From NCBI GenBank assembly GCA_965229685.1, contig OZ245920.1:4402001-4466000 (forward strand): a DNA stretch of 64,000 nucleotides, read 5' to 3'. The stretch comes from Pacificispira sp033344895 (GTDB lineage Bacteria > Pseudomonadota > Alphaproteobacteria > UBA8366 > Aestuariispiraceae). The position numbers and the translations under genes were made by a program. The notes beneath the pieces are model-generated. The model made no database searches. It was not told where the DNA came from and saw only the letters and a program-made list of their open reading frames with translations. Shown here piece by piece: positions 16,228 through 26,063 of this stretch; positions within the stretch are counted from its first letter, which is position 1; the number at the start of each line of letters is the position of its first letter.

Positions 16228-17272
16228 TCTCGTCCTGCCGCTGGTGCGGTGTCTCGATGCCGAGAACGCGCATGCCCTGACCATACGCGCGCTGCGCTGC
16301 GGTCTGGGGCCCAGGGTCCGGGCGCAGCCGGATCCCCGGCTCGCCGTCGAAGCCTTCGGACTGACCTTCAAGTCGCCGGTCGGGCTGGCCGCCGGGTTCG
16401 ACAAGGACGCCGATGTCGTGCCCGGGGCGTTCGGGATGGGATTCGGATTTGTCGAGGTCGGGTCGATCACCCCGCTGCCGCAGTCCGGCAACCCAAAGCC
16501 GCGGCTGTTCAGGCTTTCGCCGGATCAGGCGGTGATCAACCGGATGGGCTTCAACAACAAGGGGGCCTCCGCCGCGGCGGCGCGATTGCATGAATTGCGG
16601 CGCCGATCCTTGCCCGGGCCGCTGGGCGTCAATTTCGGCAAGAACAAGACAAGCGAGGATGCGGCGGCGGATTATGCCGCCTGCAGCGCCGCGCTGTCGA
16701 AATACGCGGATTACATCACGATCAATGTCTCGTCGCCGAACACGCCCGGTCTCCGGGCGCTACAATCGCCCGACCATCTGCGTGATCTGGTGACGGCGGT
16801 TCGCAAGGCGGCCGATCCTGCGGATTGCGTACCGCCCATCCTGGTGAAGATCGCCCCTGATCTGGCGGATGCCGATCTGGAGAACATTGCGGAGGTTGCG
16901 ATGGATTCGGGGGTCGGCGGGCTGATCGTTTCCAATACGACGATTGCACGGCCGGACAATCTGCGGTCGGCACATGCCGGGGAAACCGGCGGGTTGAGCG
17001 GTCGTCCCTTGTTTCAGCCGTCCACGGCCGTCCTGCGTCGGGTCTATGCGCTGACGGGGGGCAAGGTGCCGCTGATCGGGGTCGGGGGTATCGCATCGGC
17101 GGAAGATGCCTATGCCAAGATCCGGGCGGGCGCGACGCTGGTGCAGCTTTATTCGGCGCTGGTTTTCGAGGGGCCGGGGCTGGTCGCGCGAATCACCCGT
17201 GACCTGCCGCAATTGCTGGCACGGGACGGGTTTGCGCGGATCGCCGATGCCGTAGGGGCTGACAGCCGCTAA
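16214..17272 (+). CDS. pyrD: Dihydroorotate dehydrogenase (quinone), class 2
   Basis: This 352-residue enzyme oxidises dihydroorotate to orotate, passing electrons to the quinone pool at the inner membrane. The N-terminal helical extension (LVLPLVRCLDAENAHALTIR) marks class 2. The FMN-binding GLAAGFDKDADVV, the RMGFNNKG motif, the catalytic-serine region NVSSPNTPGL near residue 170 and GVGGIASAEDAYAKIRAGA are all present. The frame is open upstream, but the ATG at 16214 inside the DUF952 tail gives the normal length and the usual MSLHDLVLP-type start. Confidence 0.95.
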   Translation: MSLHDLVLPLVRCLDAENAHALTIRALRCGLGPRVRAQPDPRLAVEAFGLTFKSPVGLAAGFDKDADVVPGAFGMGFGFVEVGSITPLPQSGNPKPRLFRLSPDQAVINRMGFNNKGASAAAARLHELRRRSLPGPLGVNFGKNKTSEDAAADYAACSAALSKYADYITINVSSPNTPGLRALQSPDHLRDLVTAVRKAADPADCVPPILVKIAPDLADADLENIAEVAMDSGVGGLIVSNTTIARPDNLRSAHAGETGGLSGRPLFQPSTAVLRRVYALTGGKVPLIGVGGIASAEDAYAKIRAGATLVQLYSALVFEGPGLVARITRDLPQLLARDGFARIADAVGADSR

Positions 17273-17437
17273 AAGTTACGTGGTTTTAGGGGGTTAGGGC
17301 ATCGCCATCCGGATCGTTGCGAAACCGGATCGAAGGGCGTGTTTTGAGTTTGGATTTTTGCTACCCTCAGGAACTGCAATAAAGGTTTCATCTTTCCGGC
17401 GGCGTGAATCGCCACCGCCGCCTTCCGGGACAGCCGA

Positions 17438-19000
17438 ATGAGCCGCGTTTGGCATATGCTGATTTTCTTCTGCTACGTGACGCTGGCATCGGCGATCGGC
17501 GTGCTGGCGCATCGCGTGATCCCCGGTGTGGACGCGGTGGCGTCACTCCTGATCGCGCTGGTCTTCTTCCTGGCCTGTGCCCTGCTGCAGGAAAGTTATC
17601 TGCGGCGGGAGGATTCGGTGAAATCCATGCGACGCCTGTTGCTCCTGAAGCGGGCGCTGGACCGGAACCGGGAAGAGCTGATCCTGGCCCGCGACGAAAT
17701 CCGTCGCCTGTTCGAGGCGGTGGAAGACGGTGGCGGTGAACGGATGACTGCCGCGATCAATGCGCTGGCATCGTCGCAGCAGGAAACGTCGCGCCGATCC
17801 CGTCACGAAGCCGAAGAGGACGCCCGCTCGCTGCTGGAACGCATGGCTTTGTCGGACGATGAAGGGGGCGCGGCCCGCGCGCCGCGTCAGCGCCCGGCGA
17901 AGGAGCGCCGGCCGCCGCCACCGGATCGCGCCGCCGCATCCGACCGGACGATGCGGGAGGCCAGCGCCGAAGTCCGCGTTCTGCACAATCTGGTTGAGCA
18001 GCTCTATTCCGGGCGCGAAAAGCCGCCCATGTCGCTGTCGGAGGAGTCGGTTTCGCTGAAATCAGCGCCGCCGAAACGGGAACCGACCATCGGGCGATCG
18101 CGGGCTGACATCCCGGCCTTCGAGGATGAGCAGGAGGATGCCGTGGCCGGTGGCGGCCTGGGCCGGGCCCTGCGCGGGGGCCTGCGCGTCGTATCCGGCG
18201 CCGGCGCGCGCGGCACGGCGGCGGCACGGGTTCCGGCCCTGCAGGAAGACGAGGCGCTGCTGACCACCATCCGGGAGGCCTTGCGCGCCGACAAGGTTGA
18301 CCTCTATCTGCAGCCGATTGTCAGCCTGCCGCAGCGCAAGCGCCGCTTCTATGAATGTTTCAGCCGCATCCGCGCCGCCGATGGCGAGATCATCGGGCCG
18401 GACCGCTATATCGATGTCGCGCGTTCCGCCGGGTTGCTGACGGCCATCGACAACATGCTGCTGTTCCGCTGTGTGCAGCTGCTGCGGAAGCTGCGGCGCA
18501 AGGATTTCTCCGCCGCCTTCTTCTGCAACATCGCGCCGCACACCTTGAGTGACCGGGAATTTTTCCGCGACTTCATAGAATACATGGAATCGCATTCGGA
18601 ACTGGCCCCGAATCTCGTCCTCGAATTCTCCCAGACCGATATCGGGGGTGATCTGTCCTCCCTGGCGCCGGACTTTGAGCGGCTGGGCGGCCTGGGCTAC
18701 CGGTTTTCCCTGGACGGGGTGCGTGATCTGGACCTCGACCTCGACATGCTGGAAGAGAAGCACTTCGCCTATATCAAGATCGAGGCGAAGACGGTCCTGC
18801 AGCGCCTCAACAAGGGCGGCGCGGAAGCCGCGGAACTGCGCAATCTGAAACAGGACCTGGACGGGCGCGGTATCGATCTGATCGTCGACCGGATCGAAAC
18901 CGAGGCGACGCTGGTCGAACTGCTCGATTTCAACATCGACTTCGGTCAGGGCTATCTTTTCGGGGAGCCGCGTCTCAGCAAGGAACCATCGGGCGCCTGA
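17438..19000 (+). CDS. TipF-like membrane EAL-domain protein with degenerate active site
   Basis: The protein has 520 residues. Two membrane spans occur at about 5-25 and 32-52, a coiled coil at about 55-150, then a low-complexity Pro/Arg linker and a C-terminal EAL domain (about 285-510). The canonical EAL triad is ECF here, and the paired aspartates of the DDFG motif are reduced to SLDGV. The EGVE loop reads DRIE, while LEFSQTD, YIKIEA and GYLFGEP remain. This architecture matches Caulobacter TipF, a c-di-GMP-binding polarity factor for flagellar placement. Binding without efficient hydrolysis is inferred. The 165 bases upstream hold its probable promoter, not clearly identified. Confidence 0.8.
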   Translation: MSRVWHMLIFFCYVTLASAIGVLAHRVIPGVDAVASLLIALVFFLACALLQESYLRREDSVKSMRRLLLLKRALDRNREELILARDEIRRLFEAVEDGGGERMTAAINALASSQQETSRRSRHEAEEDARSLLERMALSDDEGGAARAPRQRPAKERRPPPPDRAAASDRTMREASAEVRVLHNLVEQLYSGREKPPMSLSEESVSLKSAPPKREPTIGRSRADIPAFEDEQEDAVAGGGLGRALRGGLRVVSGAGARGTAAARVPALQEDEALLTTIREALRADKVDLYLQPIVSLPQRKRRFYECFSRIRAADGEIIGPDRYIDVARSAGLLTAIDNMLLFRCVQLLRKLRRKDFSAAFFCNIAPHTLSDREFFRDFIEYMESHSELAPNLVLEFSQTDIGGDLSSLAPDFERLGGLGYRFSLDGVRDLDLDLDMLEEKHFAYIKIEAKTVLQRLNKGGAEAAELRNLKQDLDGRGIDLIVDRIETEATLVELLDFNIDFGQGYLFGEPRLSKEPSGA

Positions 19001-19049
19001 TCCGTCGCCGGTGCTTGACCGCCGGCTGGGGAGCGGGCATAGCCCCGGC

Positions 19050-19916
19050 ATGACCGACATGCAGATTCCCCGACCGATTTCCGGATTGTCCGACATTGCT
19101 GCCGATTACGACCTGTTCGTGGTCGACCAGTGGGGCGTGCTTCACGACGGCGCGAAGCCCCATCCCGGCGCCGTCGAGGCCCTGACGCGGCTCAAGGCAA
19201 CCGGGGCGCCTGTGGCGTTGCTGTCCAATTCCGGCAAGCGGGTGGCGGAAAGCTACAAGCGGCTGGCGGCCCTCGGGTTCGACCGTGGGCTTTACGATCT
19301 GTGCATCACCTCCGGCGAACAGGTTCATCGCGGCCTGCGCGACCAGAACGATCCGTTCTACGCCGCGCTGGGACCGAAATTCCTCATGTTCGCCTGGGAT
19401 GCCGATCGCGGCATTGTCGAAGGAACGGACTGCCAGGAAGTGGACAGTGTGGACGAAGCCGATTTCATTCTCTGTGCCGGCACGGACCGGGATTCCCTGG
19501 CCGCGTATGAGCCGGTCCTGCGCCGGGCACTCGACCGTGGCCTGCCGCTGACCTGCGCCAATCCGGACCGCGTCAGTGTGCAGCCGGACGGGTCGCTGAA
19601 AATCTGCCCCGGTGCGATTGCCGAGATGTACGAGGCGATGGGCGGGTCCGTCCGCTGGCATGGGAAGCCCGGCCGGGATGCCTATGATGCAATTCGGGCC
19701 GAAACCGGCATCCGTGATGGTGCAGGACTGGGGATCGGCGATTCCCTGTCGCACGACATTGCCGGTGCGGCGGGGGCGGGCATGGATGGGCTGTTCATTA
19801 CCGGCGGCATTCACCGAACGGACCTGCCGGAACCGGCGACGCCGGAAACGGTCGCCGCGCTGGGCGCGGAACACGGGGCGGTGCCGGCCTATTTCAGCGC
19901 CGGATTTACCTGGTAG
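19050..19916 (+). CDS. HAD superfamily class IIA hydrolase (TIGR01459-like)
   Basis: This 288-residue cytosolic phosphatase-like protein has the nucleophile motif FVVDQWGVLHDG (Asp26), the second motif LLSNSGKRVAES, a class IIA cap and the final GIGDSLSHDIAGAAGAGMDG metal-binding motif. The length and DQWGVLHDG form match the alphaproteobacterial family TIGR01459, related to NagD-type sugar or nucleotide phosphatases. Substrate unknown. The ATG at 19050 is preferred to a GTG at 19011. Confidence 0.88.
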   Translation: MTDMQIPRPISGLSDIAADYDLFVVDQWGVLHDGAKPHPGAVEALTRLKATGAPVALLSNSGKRVAESYKRLAALGFDRGLYDLCITSGEQVHRGLRDQNDPFYAALGPKFLMFAWDADRGIVEGTDCQEVDSVDEADFILCAGTDRDSLAAYEPVLRRALDRGLPLTCANPDRVSVQPDGSLKICPGAIAEMYEAMGGSVRWHGKPGRDAYDAIRAETGIRDGAGLGIGDSLSHDIAGAAGAGMDGLFITGGIHRTDLPEPATPETVAALGAEHGAVPAYFSAGFTW

Positions 19917-19934
19917 CCTGAAAAAGGGTGCGGA

Positions 19935-21134
19935 TCAGGCGGCGCGGAGCGACTTCAGCGCCCGGGCCAGCCGCTCGACGTCCTCCATCTCGTTATAGAC
20001 ATAGAAAGAGAGACGCATCCACAACGTGCCCTCAAAGGCCTGGATGTCGACCTCGATGTCATGCTCGTTTCGCAGTTTCAGGCGGATGGCATTCGCTGCG
20101 TCCTGCGTGGCTCGCCCGAAGGCCGGCGGCAGCCGGACCGTCGTCATGAACCCTGTCATTTCCGGCGGGACGCCGACCGCGGTTTCGATTTCCCGCGCCA
20201 GATGGGCCCCGGCTTCGATCGCCAGGTTCCGGCAATAGGTCCGCAGGCGCTCCTCGCCGTATTCGGCGCGGTAATCGAGCGCGGCCGGGACCGTCAGATA
20301 GGGGGTGAAATCCTTCGTGCCCGGCCAGTCGAAGGCGGGGTTGTAGCCCTGGGAGACGTGATGGCTGATCGTCGTCGGCCGCAGGTAGGCCTGCCGCTCC
20401 GGTGCCGTCCATAGGAAGGCCGCGCCACGCGGCGCCCCGACCCATTTGTGACAATTGCCGGTATACCAGGTCACGCCCATCGTCTCGATGTCGGTCTCAA
20501 CCATGCCCGGCCCATGCGCGCCGTCGACCAGAACCAGAATCCCACGTTCGCTGCACTCCGCCGCGATCTCCGCGATCGGCAGGATGGAGGCCGTCTTGGA
20601 CGTGATATGGTCGATTACCAGCAGCTTGGTCCGCGGCGTGATCGCGTCCACGATGGTTTCGACCACATTGTCCGCATCGACCGCCGGATAATCCAGATGA
20701 ACCGGAATCAGCCGCGCCTCGGCCCGATCGCAGACGAATTCCAGCGTACGCATCACCGCGCCATATGTCTGGGACGTGGTCAGGATGTCGTCGCCCGGAA
20801 ACAGTACCAGGGACCGCAGGACGGCGTTGATCGCGGTCGTGGCATTGTCCAGAAAGACGATATCGTCGCCCCGCGCGCCCATATACCGGCCCAGCCGGTC
20901 TGCGGTCTCCCGAAGCAGGGGGGTCAACTCGGCCGTCATGAAACGGGATGGCTGGCCCTCGATGCGTTCCCGGAAGGAATGTGCCGATGCCATGACCTGT
21001 CGGGCGCAGGCGCCGAATGCACCATGGTTCAGATAGGTCAGTCCGCGCTCCAGCATGAAATCGGCCCGGGCTTCGGGGCCGAGTGGCTTGGCGGCGGAAC
21101 TGGTTTCAGGATGGTCCGACTCTGAGTCATCCAT
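19935..21134 (-). CDS. Class V aminotransferase-fold PLP enzyme (isopenicillin N epimerase-like)
   Basis: The protein has 399 residues. It shows YLNHGAFGACARQVM near the N-terminus, the pyrophosphate/PLP region FLDNATTAINAVLRS, the aspartate motif LVDGAHGPGM and the PLP lysine in GNCHKWVGAPRGAAFLW. This pattern is typical of the epimerase/cysteine desulfurase-like subgroup of fold-type I class V enzymes. The exact reaction is not predictable. No Cys-containing desulfurase loop is apparent, so Fe-S sulfur donation is unlikely. The start is ATG 21134; a TTG at 21155 with a GGAT upstream is an alternative. Confidence 0.85.
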   Translation of the reverse strand: MDDSESDHPETSSAAKPLGPEARADFMLERGLTYLNHGAFGACARQVMASAHSFRERIEGQPSRFMTAELTPLLRETADRLGRYMGARGDDIVFLDNATTAINAVLRSLVLFPGDDILTTSQTYGAVMRTLEFVCDRAEARLIPVHLDYPAVDADNVVETIVDAITPRTKLLVIDHITSKTASILPIAEIAAECSERGILVLVDGAHGPGMVETDIETMGVTWYTGNCHKWVGAPRGAAFLWTAPERQAYLRPTTISHHVSQGYNPAFDWPGTKDFTPYLTVPAALDYRAEYGEERLRTYCRNLAIEAGAHLAREIETAVGVPPEMTGFMTTVRLPPAFGRATQDAANAIRLKLRNEHDIEVDIQAFEGTLWMRLSFYVYNEMEDVERLARALKSLRAA

Positions 21135-21239
21135 CCGGGCGGAGTTCGTCTTCAACGGGATCCGGTCTCTGAGGTCAATCTCAAGTGAGCGAAAGTGTCA
21201 TATTCGCGCTGACCGGCGTCAAGTACGCAATGGGACGGA

Positions 21240-23327
21240 CTATCGGGCCTCGCGGTACCACGCTAGGGACAGAAGCAGCCCGGCCGCGAGCATCAGCAAC
21301 CAACCCGGGAGAAGTGGTGCGGTATCGAGACCGGTGACGGTATAGTCGCCGTTCCGGGTCAGGCCGATCCACCCCGATCCGCCGGTCGGACGTCCGGGCT
21401 CGACCCGCCGGATCGCAGGCGGTTCGCCATCGGCGAGCCAGTGCAGACGACCGCCGCTCTCGGAGACGGGTTCCTCCAGTATCGCGGCCGTGGAAACAAG
21501 GTCGGACTGCTCCAGCGAATTCAGGGCGCCGGCCGCGGTGCGGACTGTCCGTTCGCCCTCGGTGATTTCGTACAATCCGCTCTGCGTCAGCGGCAGTGTC
21601 CCGGCAAACAGCCCGTTCGACAGGGATTCCAGCGGCACCGCGCGGCGTTCACCATCCGGCAGGACGACCTCGGCAACCGGCTGTTCCGCGCGCTGTTCAA
21701 GGGTGCGAAGCCGAATATCCAGCTGGTCGCCATCGGCCACCGCCTTCAAGTCCTCTTCCTCAAGCTCCGGTTCCTTCATCAGCCAATGGGCCAGGCGGCG
21801 CAGCAGCTCCGCATGCGGTCCCCCGCCGTCATATCCCCGGGCCCACAGCCAGATATGGTCGCTGCTGACCTGCGCCACGCGGCCGTCGCCGACCCGGTCC
21901 AGCGTGATCAGCGGCTGACCGTCCAGACCGGTCATGATGGCATCGCCGGAACGGGGCGCGACATCGACCTGACGCAGCCAGCTTCCCCAACTGGCGGTAG
22001 TGGCGGCGGCGCTGCGATCCGGACCGCCGGGCAGGCCGGCTGTGACCGGATGCCGCAGGCCGCGTTCCGTCACTGTCGGCTGGAACGGGCGTTCGGAGAC
22101 CGTGCCCAGCGGTTCCAGCGGCAGCACATCGCCCAGCGGGGTGCGGTACAGGCTGAACGGCCCGGCGAAACCCGGTCCGGCCGCGTCCAGAAGGGCCCCG
22201 CCATCATGTACATAGTCGACGATATTACCGAGATAGAGTGAAGGCAGAACGCCGCGGCGGCGATAGCTGTCGAAGACGATCAAGTCGAAGTCGTTCAGTT
22301 TCACTTCGAACAGTTCCCGGGTCGGGAAGGCGATCAGGGACAGTTCGTCGATTGGTGTGCCGTCCTGTTTCTCCGGCGGCCGCAGGATCGTGAAATGGAC
22401 CAGATCCACCGACGGGTCGGATTTGAGGAGGTTGCGCCATGTCCGCTCACCCGGATGGGGCTGACCGCTGACCAGCAGCACCCGCAGACGATCGCGCACG
22501 CCGTTGACCGACAGGACGGTGCGGTTGTTGTCGACCGACAGTTCGCCCGGCAGTTCCGGGACGCTCAATTCGATGATCGACGGGCCGCGATGGCTGAGCG
22601 TCAGACCGATGGTCACATCCTCGTTGAAAGGAATGCGGGTAATGCGCTGCGGGCTTCCGTCGACGGACAGGGTCGGGCGTATCGTATCGCCCGGGGCGGC
22701 CGTCGGGTCGTCGACCCGGATGATCGTCTCGATCTGTTCGTCGACGACGCCGAAGCTGGGGGCTTCGACCACGACCAGCCGGCGGTCGGGGGTGTTGCGC
22801 TCTCCCGCGATCAGGGCATGCAGCGGCCCGGGCGGCAGATCCGACAGGGAGTCTGCGTCATGGACCTGGCCATCCGTGATCAGGATCGCCCCGGCATAGC
22901 GCCGTGCCGGAATGTCGGCCAAGGCTTCGCGCGCGGCCGCGGTGACCAGGGTCCCATCGGCGCCGTCCGCAATGCTGTCATGGCGCAGGACGATCCGGCG
23001 GACTTCCAGTTCTCCTTCGTATCGGGTCAGCGCCTCCTCCATCCGGTCCGCGGCCGCGCGGGTCTGCGCGATGCGCCCGACGGCTGCCTGGGACGGTGTC
23101 TCATCGACGATCAGAAGCGCGACATCCGAGTTCGGCCGTCGACGCTCCTCGAGGATCGACGGATTGGCCAGGCCGAGCAGCAGCAGGAAGGCGAGGGCGG
23201 CGCGGAACACCGTGCCCGGAATGCCGCGAAGCGCCAGGTAGGCGAAGACAAGCGCCAAGGCACCGGCAAGGGAGGCCAGAAGCCAGAGCGGCAGATAGGG
23301 TGCGAAGTCGATTGCGTAACCGCTCAT
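21240..23327 (-). CDS. Membrane protein with glutamine amidotransferase-like domain (MoxR cluster)
   Basis: This 695-residue protein has membrane spans at about 12-32 and 40-58, a large extracytoplasmic or periplasmic-type region, and a C-terminal span (LLPGWLLMLAAGLLLSLAW). The N-terminal soluble part resembles a VWA-like fold (DVALLIVDETPSQ, GAILITDGQVHD). The central part (RLRVLLVSGQPHPG to IVDYVHDGGALLDAAGPGF) resembles a class I glutamine amidotransferase-like fold without an obvious catalytic Cys. Its start is 3 bases beyond the DUF4159 gene stop. Such proteins accompany MoxR/DUF58 systems; function uncharacterised. Confidence 0.75.
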   Translation of the reverse strand: MSGYAIDFAPYLPLWLLASLAGALALVFAYLALRGIPGTVFRAALAFLLLLGLANPSILEERRRPNSDVALLIVDETPSQAAVGRIAQTRAAADRMEEALTRYEGELEVRRIVLRHDSIADGADGTLVTAAAREALADIPARRYAGAILITDGQVHDADSLSDLPPGPLHALIAGERNTPDRRLVVVEAPSFGVVDEQIETIIRVDDPTAAPGDTIRPTLSVDGSPQRITRIPFNEDVTIGLTLSHRGPSIIELSVPELPGELSVDNNRTVLSVNGVRDRLRVLLVSGQPHPGERTWRNLLKSDPSVDLVHFTILRPPEKQDGTPIDELSLIAFPTRELFEVKLNDFDLIVFDSYRRRGVLPSLYLGNIVDYVHDGGALLDAAGPGFAGPFSLYRTPLGDVLPLEPLGTVSERPFQPTVTERGLRHPVTAGLPGGPDRSAAATTASWGSWLRQVDVAPRSGDAIMTGLDGQPLITLDRVGDGRVAQVSSDHIWLWARGYDGGGPHAELLRRLAHWLMKEPELEEEDLKAVADGDQLDIRLRTLEQRAEQPVAEVVLPDGERRAVPLESLSNGLFAGTLPLTQSGLYEITEGERTVRTAAGALNSLEQSDLVSTAAILEEPVSESGGRLHWLADGEPPAIRRVEPGRPTGGSGWIGLTRNGDYTVTGLDTAPLLPGWLLMLAAGLLLSLAWYREAR

Positions 23328-23330
23328 CGT

Positions 23331-26057
23331 CTATTGCCCCAGCCGTTCGAGAATGGAGGGGATATGAACCTGGTCCGCCTTGTAGTTCCCTGTCAGCGTG
23401 TACATCACCAGGTTGACGCCGAACCGGTAGGCCATCTCGCGCTGGCGTCCGTCGTCGCCGATCGGGAACATCGGCCGGCCCAATTCGTCGATCGCCCAGG
23501 CTGCGGCCCAGTCCGCGTCGCCGACGACCACCGGCGAGACACCGTCGTTCGAGATCGACGCACCGGTTTCGACCCAGACCGTTCCCCCGTCCCAGCGGCC
23601 GGGAAAATCCTGCATCAGGTAGAAGCTGCGCGTCAGGACATGTTCGGGCGGCACGGTTGCCAGGGGCGGCACGTTCAACTGTTCGGCCAACCGGCGCAGG
23701 CCGCCGGATCCGGACATGATACGGCTGCCGGCCAGATGGCCGTCGCGGGTATCGAACAGGATCAGACCGCCCCCGGCCATGAAACGGTTCAGGCGATCGG
23801 CGGCCGGTGCGCTGACCGTTCCGACATCCTCCAGAACCGGCCAGTACAGCAGCGGATAGAATGCGAGTTCGTCGCTGTCGATGTCGACGCCGACAGGATC
23901 GCCGGTTTCCACCGCGGTGCGCTGACGCAGGATGTCGCTCAATCCGCGCAGGCCGGCGGCGCTGACGGAATCGACCTGCGGATCGCCGGTCAGGACATAG
24001 GCCAGCACCGTGTCGCGGGCCCCGGCGGGGATTTCCGAGACCGGGTCCTGGGCGGCGGCAGGGTCGACACCGCCGCCGATCAGAACCAGCGTCATGACGA
24101 CAGCCGTCGTGACCCCGCGCGATCCGGTCAGCGAATATCCGCGGAGCACGACCGTCAGAGCCGTATCGAACAGCAGCAGGGCCAGTGCGGCCAAAAGCAG
24201 ATAGGGGGCGAGCGGTCGTTCCTCCTGCTTCTCGAACCCGGCCGTCACCGTGCCGCCCGGAATGTCCACCATCGGCGCCAGGGCCGGTACGCGATCGCCC
24301 AGATTGACCGCGACCCGGACTTTCTGCGTGCCATAGAAACCGGGCGGTGCAGCGGGGGAAACGGTCAGAATGTCCAGGTTGTCGACATGGATCGGACGGG
24401 CCGAACTCTGAGGTTCTCCCAGACGCCCGAAGCCGTCCAGCGTGCGATAGGGGGCGGCGGTGCCCTTGTCGCCGGCGGCATCCCGGACACCGCGGCCCAT
24501 ACTGCTCAACCGGCCCAGCATGTCGACGAACAGACCGGAAATCGCCATGTCGGACCATTCGGTATTCGCGGTGGTGTGAACCAGGACCAGCCAGCCGTCG
24601 CCGCGCCGGTCGGCGGTGACCAGCGGCGTGTCATCTGCCAGGCGCATCCATGTCTTTCGGTCCAGTTCCAGAGATGGCTCGGCCAGAACCTGGCGCGTGA
24701 TCGCGACATCCCCGGGAATCTCCATGCCGGCAAAGGGGCCGTCCTCGGCGACACGTCCGATGCGTGCCGGTTCGGTCCACAACATCGCCCCGGACAATTG
24801 CCGGCCGCCGCTGCGCAGGGCGACGGGAACCAGCGGGTCGTCGACTTCGGAGGCCAGGCGCGGCCCGGCGAAGCGGATCAGCATGCCGCCGGCTTGTATC
24901 CACTCGTTCAGCCGGCCGAAGTCATCGGTTTCCAGTACGGTTTCATCCGGCAGCAGCAGGACCGACTGCTGCTGGCGCAGGAGGATTTCGGTCGGGCCGC
25001 GGTCAACCTGCCCCAGCGGCTTCAGGGCGCGGTCCAGAAAGTATATTTCGGACAGCAGCGGCAAGGCCTCGCGGCTGCCGATATCGGCAATGATACCGAT
25101 CGGGCGTCGGCTCCAGCGTTCATCCAGAAGTGCCGCGGACCCGGCCCCCTGGCGGTTCTCCAGAACCAGCCGGGCCAGATCGTTACGCAACTCCGTGGGC
25201 AGATCGAGTGCGACCGTCTTTTCGGCCTCTCCGGTCGCCAGCGTCACGTCCTGCCGCAGCAGCGGGCGGCCGTCTTCGCTGTATCCGACCACGGCAACCC
25301 GGGTCTCCGCATTGGCCGCTGGCCGGCGCAGGGTCGCGCTCAACACGGTTTCTCCGCGCGGCGGCGGATCGATCAGCATCGGTCCCAGCGAGAGGTCCGG
25401 AATCAGCACCGTGGGCGACCCGATCTGCCCCAGGCTGGCGGCAAAATCGGCCGTCCTCTCGGAGTGCAGCCCATCGGCCAGCCAGAACACATCACCCGAC
25501 GCGCCTTCCTGTGCGATGCGGCGCGCGGCGGCGGTCATGGCCTCGCGGTCGACGGGCCAGGGCTTTGGCTCCAGCGCCGCCACGATGCGACGGGCGGCCT
25601 CGGCGGACAGCAGGCGTCCTGCTTCAAGCGGCTCACCATCCGATGGCGGGGCGCCCAGGATCAGGAAGACCGGGCGGTCCGAACGTTCTGCCGTGTCGAG
25701 AAGCGCCTCGGCACGAGCCAGCCGGGCGTCCCAGGCCGGACTGGCCGACCATCCGTCATCGATGACGAGCACCACAGGGCCGGCTCCGGTCAGCGACCAG
25801 TCCGGGTTCAGCACGGGCCGCGCCGCCGTCACGACGACCAGGGCCGCGATCGCAAGACGCAGGATGGTCAGCCACCAGGGCGCCGCCTTCGGTGTGGTTT
25901 CCTCCCCCTTCAGGCCGAACAGCAGCCGGATGGCGGGGAAGGGAATGCGCCTGGGCGCCGGCGGCATCAACCGCAGCAGCCACCAGAGTAGTGGAAGGGC
26001 GAACAGGCCGAGCAGCAGCCAGGGTGCGGTGAAGGCCAGAGGGCCAAGGCTCAGCAT
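23331..26057 (-). CDS. BatA-type N-terminal and DUF4159 membrane protein
   Basis: The protein has 908 residues. The N-terminus LGPLAFTAPWLLLGLFALPL plus RRIPFPAIRLLFGL is the aerotolerance-regulator (BatA) N-terminal domain with two spans, the second near 60-80. A VWA-like region follows (VVLVIDDGWSASPAWDARL). Two spans near 645-700 precede a DUF4159 domain (DELAFYPLLYWPVL, LFDTRDGHLAG, HVLTRSFYLMQDFPGRWDG). It is probably a periplasm-facing partner of the MoxR ATPase. It lies in tight order between DUF58 and the 695-residue protein, with a 6-base gap to the DUF58 stop. Confidence 0.85.
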   Translation of the reverse strand: MLSLGPLAFTAPWLLLGLFALPLLWWLLRLMPPAPRRIPFPAIRLLFGLKGEETTPKAAPWWLTILRLAIAALVVVTAARPVLNPDWSLTGAGPVVLVIDDGWSASPAWDARLARAEALLDTAERSDRPVFLILGAPPSDGEPLEAGRLLSAEAARRIVAALEPKPWPVDREAMTAAARRIAQEGASGDVFWLADGLHSERTADFAASLGQIGSPTVLIPDLSLGPMLIDPPPRGETVLSATLRRPAANAETRVAVVGYSEDGRPLLRQDVTLATGEAEKTVALDLPTELRNDLARLVLENRQGAGSAALLDERWSRRPIGIIADIGSREALPLLSEIYFLDRALKPLGQVDRGPTEILLRQQQSVLLLPDETVLETDDFGRLNEWIQAGGMLIRFAGPRLASEVDDPLVPVALRSGGRQLSGAMLWTEPARIGRVAEDGPFAGMEIPGDVAITRQVLAEPSLELDRKTWMRLADDTPLVTADRRGDGWLVLVHTTANTEWSDMAISGLFVDMLGRLSSMGRGVRDAAGDKGTAAPYRTLDGFGRLGEPQSSARPIHVDNLDILTVSPAAPPGFYGTQKVRVAVNLGDRVPALAPMVDIPGGTVTAGFEKQEERPLAPYLLLAALALLLFDTALTVVLRGYSLTGSRGVTTAVVMTLVLIGGGVDPAAAQDPVSEIPAGARDTVLAYVLTGDPQVDSVSAAGLRGLSDILRQRTAVETGDPVGVDIDSDELAFYPLLYWPVLEDVGTVSAPAADRLNRFMAGGGLILFDTRDGHLAGSRIMSGSGGLRRLAEQLNVPPLATVPPEHVLTRSFYLMQDFPGRWDGGTVWVETGASISNDGVSPVVVGDADWAAAWAIDELGRPMFPIGDDGRQREMAYRFGVNLVMYTLTGNYKADQVHIPSILERLGQ

Positions 26058-26063
26058 GCTGGA

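Noticed and set aside
22395..25991. Very long open plus-strand frame opposite the MoxR operon
   Set aside because: It mirrors two real minus-strand genes with clear domains. Its product is low-complexity, rich in Arg, Gln and Gly, as expected for an antisense frame in GC-rich DNA.
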